Assembly: GCF_024323335.1 (NCBI RefSeq)
Contig: NC_066583.1
Coordinates: forward strand, 16,272,665-16,336,664
Length of the DNA stretch: 64,000 nt
Source of the DNA: Lathyrus oleraceus
Taxonomy: Eukaryota > Streptophyta > Magnoliopsida > Fabales > Fabaceae
Direction of reading: 5' to 3'
Shown here: positions 21,554-31,254 of the stretch, piece by piece
Layout: each line of letters starts with the position of its first letter
Position numbering within the stretch: the first letter of the stretch is position 1
Notes under the pieces: model-generated
The model's input: only the letters and a program-made list of their open reading frames with translations
Told to the model about the DNA's origin: nothing
Databases searched by the model: none
Position numbers and translations under genes: made by a program

Positions 21554-22997
21554 GCATGGAGGGCCCAATTCCACTTGGATTTGCAAGCTTATGCCAAAGG
21601 GAATGAGAATGGACGTGCAGATTGAGTGTGCTGAGCTCATGCAATGCAAATTTAATTGATTTTAAAAAATGCACCAATATGTTCATGCTTTCGAAAATAC
21701 CATTTCCATAATTGAAACACAACCTTATGAGTAATGGTTGGAAATATTTTTGCATGAGGATCATTTGTTATGTTGATCAAAACTTCATTTGAAACTTGGA
21801 AATTGATGAAAAGTGATCATGAACTGTAGGGTGCAAAACATGTTCATGTGAGATTTTCAAAAATGGCCAAACTTTAAGCACTTCTATTTCAATGATGCAT
21901 GCTCCAAATTACAAACTCTTCAACATAAACGTTGTAGATCTTTTCAAGGAAATCAATTTGGACTTAAAGTTTTCATCATTTGGATTTTTGATGAAGAAGT
22001 TATGGGCACTTGAAGTTGGACTTTTTCACATTTCAATGACTTGGGTCCAAAGTGACCTATAATGTTTTGCATTATCACATGTATTTATTTTAGGATTTTT
22101 AAATTTTTATAAACATCAAAATTTAATTAGACATCTTAAGCTTTCCAATGCATTTGATCCCAACTCAAAATCATGAAAAATGAAGGAGTTATGTCCTTGG
22201 GAATTTGACCCAAAATTAGGGTTTCAGTCAAAATGACTTATAATATTTTGAAATAGATGATGACCTTCCGAGCTTCAAATCAATTTTTGATGAACATGAA
22301 AGTTGTTCATATGGTTCTTAAGAACAGTTTTTCTCTTGGGGTCATCTCCATTTGACAAACACATAAAAAGTTAGGTCTCAGTGCACTTCAAAATAGTCAG
22401 ATGAATTGACTGATCAACTTCTCAAGTCCAAAAGTCATATCTTGATGAATTGATGAATGAGGGCACTAAAATAAGTTCAAATATGCATGAAATGATGAAT
22501 TAAAGAACTTCCCTTGTTTGCATTTGATCATAGGTTGAGGTTGCTTCAAGAGCAAGGCACAGTTGATACACGGATGAATTAGGGTTTCCTTGGGAAACAA
22601 GCCTCAAACCCTTTGATTTGCTTTGATCAAAATGATGAATTGAGATACTTGGGAGGCATATTTGATGTATGAGAGCTTTGGGAACCATTGCCATGCTTGC
22701 TTTCATCTTCACTTGACCATATCAATGCACATAGGATCTCCTAGAGCTTTGGATCTTGTGACTGCTTAAGCTACAAACAAAAGATGTTAGTGACATATTT
22801 TTGTGCTTTTGGTTAGTGAATAAAATGAGAAAATCAATAATATACAATTCAAGCATGCTTGGTGATCTTAAACCACCTCTCAAAAGTTCCCAACCCAAAG
22901 GTAAGGAGCCAAGATGCTTATGATCCTTGAGGCAAGATGCAAATGCAATGATATGATGCTGTGAGGGATCTTAGGGTCAAAATTGGGGTCTTACACC

Positions 22998-24165
22998 TGC
23001 GCCCAAAACTGAGAAGCAAGTCTGAGGTTTTCTTGGCCGCTTGAATTATATTACCAGATTTACATCTCACATGACTGCCACATGTGCGCCTATATTCAAG
23101 CTCCTCCGGAAAGATCAGCGTCATGATTGGACCGAGGATTGCCAGAAGGCCTTTGACACTATTAAAGAGTATATGTCCGAGCCTCCGATTCTATCTCCTC
23201 CTGTGGAAGGGATACCCTTGATTATGTACTTCACTATTCTTGAAGACTCTATGGGTTGTGTACTGGGTCAGCAAGATGAATCAGGGAAGAAAGAGTATGC
23301 CATATACTATCTGAGTAAGAAGTTCACTGATTGTGAGTCTCGATACTCAATGCTTGAGAAAACATGATGTGCTTTGGCTTGGGCTGCTAAGCGCTTACGC
23401 CAGTATATGTTGAATCATACGACTTGGTTGATCTTCAAAATGGATCCAATCAAGTATATCTTTGAGAAGGCTGCTTTAACTGGGAGGATTTCCCGTTGGC
23501 AAATGCTATTGTCTGAGAATGATATTGAGTATCGAGCTCAGAAAGCTATTAAAGGAAGTATCTTGGCTGACCACTTGGCACATCAACCAATAGAGGATTA
23601 TCAGTCTGTTCAGTACGACTTCCATGATGAGGAGATTCTGTATTTGAAAATGAAAGATTGCGATGAGCCTATGCTCGATGAAGGGCCAGAGCCTGGTTCC
23701 CGATGGAGCATGGTGTTTGATGGCGTTGTAAATCAATATGGAAATGGTATTGGGGAAATGATTATTACTCCTCAGGGCACACATTTTCCTTTTACAGCAA
23801 GGCTAACCTTTAAATGCACGAATAATATGGCGGAGTATGAGGCCTGTATTATGGGTTTAGAAGAATGTATTGATCTTAGGATCAAGCATCTGGATGTTTA
23901 TGGTGATTTGACCCTTGTTGTTAATCAGATTAAGGGTGAATGGGAAACAAATCAACCTGGCCTCATTCCATATAGAGATTATGCGAGGAGGATTTCAACT
24001 TTCTTGACTGAGGTTGACTTCCATCATATTCCTCAAGATGAGAATCGGATGGAAGATGCTCTTGCTACACTTGCTTCTATGATTATGGTGAAATTCTGGA
24101 ATGAAGTCCCCAATATCACTGTGATGCGGTTGGATAGACCAGCTCATGTGTTTGCAGTAGAAGAA
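22998..24165 (+). pseudogene. Ogre A RT tail and dual RNase H (gRNH and aRNH)
   Basis: The frame begins in the RT connection (KLLRKDQRHDW) and continues through the gypsy RNase H (LGQQDESGKKEYAIYYLSKK), then a second, archaeal-like RNase H: FDGVVNQYGNGIG with the first Asp, NNMAEYEACIMGLE with the Glu, LDVYGD with the next Asp, and DENRMEDALA near the end. Two RNases H in tandem are a hallmark of the Tat/Ogre lineage. A TGA stop at 23365-23367 interrupts the first domain (a Cys codon in Ogre E). The catalytic set of the second domain looks complete. Confidence 0.85.
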
Positions 24166-25427
24166 GTGAAAGATGATAAGCCATGGTATTTTGATATCAA
24201 ATGTTTTCTTCAAAGTCAAATTTACCCGCCTGGGGAATCTATTAAAGATAAGAAGACTTTGAGGAGATTATTTGGCAGTTTCTACCTCAATGGCGATGTG
24301 CTTTATAAGAGGAATTTTGACATGGTTCTGCTCAGATGCGTGGATAGACACGAAGCAGACCTGTTGATGACTGAAGTCCATGAGGGTTCATTTGGTACTC
24401 ATTCCAATATGCCATGGCCAAAAAGATGTTGAGAGCAGGCTACTATTGGTTGACAATGGAGTCTGACTGCTACAAATACGTGAAGAAATTCCATAAGTGT
24501 CAGACTTATGCGGATAAGATTCATATTCCCCCGACATTTCTGAATATAATTTCATCACCATGGCCTTTCTCCATGTGGGGAATTGACACGATTGGCATGA
24601 TAGAGCCAAAGGCGTCCAACGGTCATAGGATTATTCTCGTAGCAATTGATTACTTCACCAAATGGGTTGAAGCGGCATCATATGCGAACGTGACCAGGCA
24701 GGTGGTTGTGAAGTTTATCAAGAATCAACTCATATGCCGTTATGGTGTGCCAGATAAGATCATTACTGATAATGGATCTAACTTGAACAACAAGATGATG
24801 AAAGAGTTGTGTAGCGAGTTCAAGATTGCACATCATAATTCTTCTCCTTATAGACCCAAGATGAATGAGGTTGTTCAAGCTGCTAATAAGAATATCAAGA
24901 AGATTATCCAAAAGATGGTTGTTACGTACAAAGATTGGCATGAGATGCTGCCATTTACTTTGCATGGTAATCGTACATCCGGCCGCACTTCAACAGGGGC
25001 AACCCCTTTCTCTCTTGTATATGGCATGAAGGTTGTGCTTCTCATAGAGGTTTAGATCCCATCAATGAGAGTCTTGAGGGAAGCCAAGTTAACTGAGGCT
25101 GAATGGGTTCAGAGTCGTTATGACCAACTGAATTTGATTGAAGAGAAGAGATTAACTGCCATGTGCCATGGTCAGCTATATCAGCAAAGGATGAAGAAAG
25201 CCTTTGAAAAGAAGGTCAAGCCTCGTGTGTTCCGAGAAGGTGACTTTGTGCTCATGAAAGTCTTATCTTTCGCGCCCGATTCCAGGGGAAAGCGGACTCC
25301 AAACCATTAAGGTCCATATGTTGTTAAGAGAGTCTTTTCAGGCGGTGCTTTGATACTTACAACTATGGATGGGGTGGATTTCACTCGTCCTGTGAATTCA
25401 GATGCAGTCAAGAAATATTTCGCCTAA
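24166..25427 (+). pseudogene. Ogre A integrase
   Basis: The order is linker, HHCC zinc finger, catalytic core and C-terminal domain ending KKYFA. Integrase inserts the cDNA into the chromosome. Defects: a 4-bp loss near 24405 shifts the frame within the zinc finger; the first Cys of its CxxC is Phe (KKFHKC against KKCHRC in E); the first Asp is kept (MWGIDTIGM) and so is the second (IITDNGSN), but the catalytic Glu is Gln at 24876-24878 (EVVQAANKN against EAIEAANKN in E). Stops are at 25053-25055 and 25308-25310. Confidence 0.87.
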
Positions 25428-27669
25428 ATTAAAAATAGAATAGCTAGCTAAGTTAAAAACCCGAAAGGGCGGCTTAGGCAAAAATGAGCGTCTCGGTGGA
25501 TTGAAAACCCGAAAGGGCGATCCAGGCAAAAGTTAGAGACGTAAAAAATGAATATATATCCCGCTGGATTGAGTACCTCACCCTGGGGCAATCTAGGCAA
25601 AAATTATGGATTTGGAAAGTAACTGCATCCTGACAAGACTTTGTTCTGCAAACCATCTTCCGTCAAAGATTCTCGCTCAGTCATTGTCAACTGAAGCTTC
25701 AAATACATTGGATTCAGAGTTGGTGGAGAAATGGTCATTATGTTCAATGTAGCCCTTTTCCAATATATATCACCAATTTCAAATTTGTAATGATCCATCG
25801 AGTCTTGCCATTTGTAGACTACCATTCCATCAAATAAATTTGAGCCTTTATCCAATTCTTTGCACTCTTATTTGTTTCTGTTCAACAAATGTTTGCATGT
25901 TTTAATTGATAGATATCATTGTTTTAAATAAATAAAGTTTTTATAAATTGTTTTTAAACAAAGTGAACATTCACAAAGGCTGAAAGGATAAATGGGATAT
26001 CTTCGGTGCTCTCCCAAGGATGGTATGATCTCCAAAAGGGTAAGACATTTGTTCATATTCCTAGCATATCTGTTATCCTCTTCATCATCTTTTAGGATTG
26101 TCTCCTCAGGGAGCGCAAGAGAAAGTGATACACTGAGAGTCTGGAGTTTGGTCCTAATTTTCTAGCTCCCCAATGAGGCTGGATCTAGCATCTGTGTTAT
26201 CAATTATATGGTTGTCATCCCTTGTGTGGATTGACCTAAAATCCCTTTTAGATTGATAAATTGGCATGCTATCTTTTTCAAGGAAGTCGGTTTGTAGCTT
26301 ATCCCCCGTGGATTCGCCTATGTTAATCTCCAGTAGGTTTGCCTCCCGTTCATCCTCAGCAGAATTTCTCACACTAGACTTCCCCAGTTTGGTCACCAGC
26401 AGGTTATTTCCAACTGATCGCCCACAGGTTGTTCCTGGTTCAGTCCTCAGCAGTTGTTTCCCAGTGGAGTTGCCTGATCGGAGTCTGATTGTTATTGCTT
26501 CCTCCTTCTCGGATAATTTTCCTCCTAGTAGAGCGTGTGATGAAAATGTTTATTTTCCTATCCCCAGCAGAGCAGTGTTTCCCCTTTCCTCGGCAGAGAT
26601 TGGTTTCTCCAGCAGTATGAGGAAATATGATGGTTTTTAGAACTTTTGTTAGGTGGTTATTCCTCGAAGAGTTTCTTATCTTTCCTTGGCTCTTCCCCAT
26701 TAGAGTTACTTCAACAGTGGATCTTATCCTAGAGTAGCTTCCCCAGCTAAGGCTCTGCCTGATATTATTTTGGCGTTGGAACTTCAAAGAAGATGTGTTG
26801 ATTCCTTCCCCAACGGAGTGACTTGTTCTCCTTCTCCGCAGCAGAGATTTTCCTTTCATGGTTAGAAGTGAATGTTGTTTTGATGTGCTTCTAAATAGGT
26901 GGTTGTTCCCCACAGAATTCTACATCACTCCCTGATAAGATCCCCAGTAGATTTCTTCTCTAACTGATCTAATCCTTGTCTCTGCGTACTGTTGGAAGAT
27001 CCCCAACTTTGGTGATTGTGATCCCTTGCTTATTCCCAATAGCAGTCTGTGATCCCCGATGATCCTGCTTGTTCCCCTAGTAGTAGTCTTTGTTCCCGGC
27101 AGCGACTCTGTTTGATCCTCAACATTGGTCCTTATCCCCTGCAAATATCGGTGTTTTCTAGTATTTTGTTGCCCCACCATATTGGATTTCTCCCGCGGGC
27201 CTGCCTGTCTCTTTTGAGATGTAGTATCGGATGTCTGTCCATTGATTCTTGGACCTGTTTGTGTTAGATATGTCTGTTTGTCAGCATTAATCATACATAA
27301 ACCACGCATATACATGCATAATTATAACATTCAGATATTCATGTTGCATTCTTTGCCATATATCTTTGTTATCTCATGCTATTTGGTGATATATATTTCC
27401 CCAAGCAGAGGATGATGTCTGATCTCTCCTTATAGAGTCAGCCCCATAGGCAGAAAGTGTCTATCCTTTCTTCCACATCCCCACTGAGTTATGTCCTCGT
27501 GGATGATTATTATTTCAGTTTCCTCCCAAAATATGTATTGGGATGGAATTACTCCCCTGAGTTATATCCTCATCGGGATGAGTCTTGTTTCATTGTGTCT
27601 CTCTAGTTTGTTCCTAGATTGATTGCTCTTGTTATTTCCCCTGCACTTCCGTATGGTTCAGGTGATCAA

Positions 27670-28640
27670 CTGCTCAGTAAACAGTAATTGTTCATTCTTT
27701 CCCCCAGCGGACGTTATGGCCTTCTACCCAGTAACCGGTAGTTGTAAGTCCTATTTCTGTGGTTTTTTACCTAGTAACTGATAGCTGTAAACCCCATTTT
27801 ATCCCCTTGCAGAGTTAACCCTTGATTTTGTTCATCCTAACCGATGACGGTTACTCTCTTCTGTGGTTTTCTACCCAGTAGCCGGTAGATATAATCCCCT
27901 CCTTGTTGGTTATCTTTATCCAATATTCGGTATTGATATTCCTTCATTTTGAGTATATCTCCCAGTAACCAGTTGTATATCTCTTGGATAATTCTTCTCT
28001 AATTAAGCAATTTATCCCCAGCGAGTCATCTTTCATTTACCCTTTTGCTGGTAATGATTGTTTCTCCCCTTGATTGGTCATCATTTTATACCTAGTAGTC
28101 GGTGTCCCGATGTCCTTTCTTTTCGGTCGATTTATCCTTTATTAACCCAGTAACCGGTTGTGGATAATCTTCCATGCGAGTATGTTATCTACGTTCTGAC
28201 GGTAATAGATAATATATCTCATGCGCTCTTCAGTCGAAGTATTTTTCTTCCCCAGTTGAGTAAGATTCGTATTTCCTTATGGAATCGAATGCCCATCCTG
28301 TAATCGAGTTCGCTTTTACAGCCCTCCTTTCGGATGATGAGTGTTTTGGACATATTCCCCAATTCACGCCTGGTTGGTCACCTATTATATGCCCAGTAAT
28401 CGGTATCCCTGTTGTTCCTTCCTTCTGCTCCCTATTATGACTTTTGTCCCTTGTGGAGTCATATTTTGCTGAGTTGAAATATACCTTTTAGGTTTTTCCT
28501 CAGATGTTTTGGATGATTGATATCTCTCACCCTTATACCGGTCTTAGAAATTCATTATCCCTGAGCGTGTTGTTCTCTCACCCTTATACCGGTGTTTTGA
28601 TCACATGTCTCTTTGAGCTTATTACTCAGTAGCCGGTAAT
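27670..28640 (+). repeat. CCCAGTAACCGGTA-type array in Ogre A 3' UTR
   Basis: Variants occur near 27677, 27726, 27768, 27876, 27960, 28091, 28145, 28391 and 28626, with TTATACCGGT variants at 28533 and 28583. Spacing is irregular, so this is a dispersed array rather than a strict tandem repeat. Confidence 0.75.
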
Positions 28641-29137
28641 ACCTCATTTGTTTCTTCCTCAGCTGAGTCCTTTATGGATATCCCCGCCTGAGTCCCTTAG
28701 CGGATTTTCCCCATCCGAGTCCAGATTTGTATCCGAAGTATCCTTTATGGATAGTTTTGTTGTAGTGACATATTCCTTAATACATGCATCTCTGTGTCAG
28801 CTCGAGTCTTTCCATCGATATATTTTCATGGAATCTCTTCGTGTCTCTCAGCAAGTTTTAAGTCGTGACCTGCCCACGCATTTTCCCCTTTACTCCTAGT
28901 AAAGTCCCCCAGAGTCTCTGTCCCATTTATGAGTGTATTACTCATATGGATTTTCAGTTTCTCTTGATTTCTTTTTCCTTTGTGGACATATCCCCAAGAG
29001 CATTAACTATTGCATACATACATTTGCATCATGAGGTCTCTTAGAGACCAAAATTTGTCTCTTTGTTATTATTTAAGCCCATTCTTCCTCGTCGAGATGA
29101 AGATTTTAAACTTCATATCTCCAGCTAGAATGACCTT

Positions 29138-29150
29138 AAATAGGGGTATC
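29138..29150 (+). other. Ogre A polypurine tract
   Basis: AAATAGGGGTATC directly precedes the LTR start; Ogre E has AAATAGGGGCACC in the same place (53757-53769). Confidence 0.6.
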
Positions 29151-30596
29151 TGTAAGACCCTAATTTTGACCCTAAGATCCCTCATGGCATCATATCATTG
29201 CATTTTTGCATCTTGCCTCAAGGATCATAGCATGTTTGGCTCCTTAACCCTAGGGTTGGGAATTGTTTGAGTGTTTTGAGACCACCAAGCATGCTTGAAT
29301 TGTATATTATTTCTTTTCTTATTTTGTTTACTAACCAAAAGCACAAAAATATGTCACTAACTTGTTTTGTTTTGAAGCTTGAGCAATCATGTGATACAAG
29401 GCTCCTAGGAGGCCCCTATACTCATTGATGTGGCCAGATGAAGTTGAAAGCAAACATGACAATGGTTCACAAAGCTCTCAACAATAAAATATGCCACCTA
29501 AGAATCTTAATTTGTCAATTTGATCAAGATAAACCAAAGGGCTTGAGGATTGTTTCCCAAGGAAACCCTAATTCATCTGTGCATTGACTGTGCCTTGCTC
29601 ATGAAGCAACCTCAACCCATGATCAAATACAATCAAGGGAAGTTCTTTCATTCATTATTTCATGCATATTGAGCTTATGTGAGTGTCCTCAATCATCAAT
29701 TCACTAAGATTTGAAGTTTGGACTTGAGAAGTTGGTCAGTCAATTCATCTGACTATTCTGAAATCCACTGAGACCTAACTTTTGATGTATTTGTCAAATG
29801 AAGATTACCCCAAGATAAAAACTGTTCTTAAGAACCATATGAAAAACTTTCATAATCATCACAAATCCATTTGAAACTGGGAAGGTCATCATTCATTTCA
29901 AAAAATTTAAGGTCATTTTGAACTGAAACCCTAATTTTACGTCAACTTCCCAAGGACCTAACTCCTTCATTTTTTATGATTTTGAGGTGTGATCAAATGC
30001 ATTAGAAATTTTAAGATGTCTACTTCATTTGTTATGTTGAACAAAATTTCATAATCCTAAAATAAACACATGTGATAATACAAATCATTATAGGTCACTT
30101 TGGACCAAAGTCATTGAAATGTGAAAAAGTCCAATTTCAAGTGCCCATGACTTTCTTATAAAAAATCCAAATGATGCAAACTTTAAGTAAAAATTGATTG
30201 TCTTGAAAATATATACAACTTCTATGTCGAAGGTTTTGTCATTTGAGGCTTGCATCATTGAAACAGAAGGGCTTGAAGTTGGTCCATTTTGGCAAAATTT
30301 CCATATACATGTTTTGCACCTTGGACTTCAAGGTCTATTTTCATGAATTTCCCAACTGCAAATGGATTTTGGTTCAACATAACATTTGTTCCTTATGTCA
30401 AGACCTTTCCAACCATTAACCACATGGCTATGTTTCAATTTTGTAAGTAGCATTTTCAAATCGGTGAAGATTTGTGTTCATTTATGGAAACCATGTTGAA
30501 TCTTAATGCACAAGCCAATGCAATCAAATCTGCACGTCCAAACCATTGCACACTCATCTCAGCTTGCATTTGCAATGGACTATGGGCCGTACATGC

Positions 30597-30679
30597 GCCT
30601 GTACAGGCCCATGCATGGAGGCCCCAACTTCACATGCACACGGATTTCTCATTGCTTGCATCATGCCTGGCTACAAATA
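30597..30679 (+). promoter_or_regulatory. Core promoter of Ogre A LTR
   Basis: The palindrome GCCTGTACAGGC (30597-30608) lies 63 bp before the degenerate TATA box TACAAATA (30672-30679). The TATA box differs from the TATAAATA of the other Ogre LTRs, so promoter strength may be reduced. Confidence 0.55.
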
Positions 30680-31040
30680 AAAGCTCTATTCCTCTTCAAA
30701 ATCCAACCTCAAGGCACCTGAACTGCTGCACAATTGAATCCCTAACCTTCACTCAAAGGAATTTTGCTTTTTCTCTCAAATTTTCAAGCTTAGATTTCAA
30801 CTTCATTGGTTGATCTCTGAACTTCAATTCCTTAGCCTAGCTTCTTTGTTACATCAAGAACACACTGCATCAAACAATTGGAGTGGATCAAGTCTTGTAA
30901 AGTTGCACTTCAAAGGTTGTTGTTCAAACTTTTTTGATTCGAAACTCCTTGGATACTGATCATTTCTTGTGTTTATTGGTACCTCTGAAGTCCTCATGTG
31001 AAACGCAATTGATTTGTGCATTTAATTTCATGAATGGAGC

Positions 31041-31244
31041 AATGGCACAAGGGTGATGTACATCACCCCAGCTTTCTCTCTCTATAGAGACCTTGAGTGG
31101 AAACCAATGGCACAAGGGTGATGTACATCACCCCAGCTTTCTAAAGATATATAGATAGTGCATTTTGGTGAAGTTTTAAAAACCTGCAAGTTTTGGCCTG
31201 AACTGTGAATCTCACCGGAGAAGACGGTGGTGTACACCACCGTC
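31041..31244. repeat. Perfect palindromes and a 65-bp duplication in Ogre A LTR
   Basis: GGGTGATGTACATCACCC occurs twice (31051-31068 and 31116-31133) because a 37-bp block is repeated 65 bp apart. A 22-bp perfect palindrome with the core GGTGGTGTACACCACC lies at 31223-31244. All are in the transcribed part of the LTR. Confidence 0.8.
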
Positions 31245-31254
31245 CCCACGTGGA

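Larger units (their letters stand above)
7524..22995 (-). mobile_element. Ogre 'B': minus-strand Ty3/gypsy Tat/Ogre derivative lacking gag-pol
   Basis: On the minus strand the order is 5' LTR (22995 to 18156), tRNA-Arg PBS, 5' UTR, intact ORF1, then directly the 3' UTR and the 3' LTR. Compared with Ogre E, everything from just after ORF1 (about 43315 in E) to the 3' UTR (about 51305 in E) is missing; the join lies near 15637-15645. It is inserted in the RT region of Ogre A, since CCTGCGCCCAAAACTG follows at 22996 just as CCTGCGTCCAAAACTG occurs inside E's RT. The two LTRs differ by about 15%, so the element may be a fusion of two. Confidence 0.88.
18156..22995 (-). repeat. 5' LTR of Ogre B, complete (4840 bp)
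   Basis: On the minus strand it runs from TGTAAGACCCC (22995) to CCCCGCTACA (18156). It includes a TATA box (21470-21477), an upstream 12-bp palindrome (21542-21553), a 20-bp near-palindrome (21010-21029) and an inverted repeat with 9-bp arms (20902-20923). The flank at 22996-23000 (CCTGC) should be one copy of the target-site duplication. Confidence 0.93.
25428..29150 (+). other. 3' UTR of Ogre A with dispersed repeat arrays
   Basis: Right after integrase two related units of about 45 bp share AAAACCCGAAAGGGCG (25457-25521). Then follow TCCCCAG-type repeats (26260-27130), a conserved unique piece (27240-27340), AGTAACCGGTA-type repeats (27670-28640) and AAATAGGGGTATC as polypurine tract before the LTR. 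No reading frame in this region is supported. Confidence 0.82.

Noticed and set aside
26266..26640. Serine-rich 124-codon frame and neighbouring frames in Ogre 3' UTRs (also 14867-15522, 51434-52715)
   Set aside because: They follow the TCCCCAG-type repeats in various frames; the frames are not the same between A, B and E.
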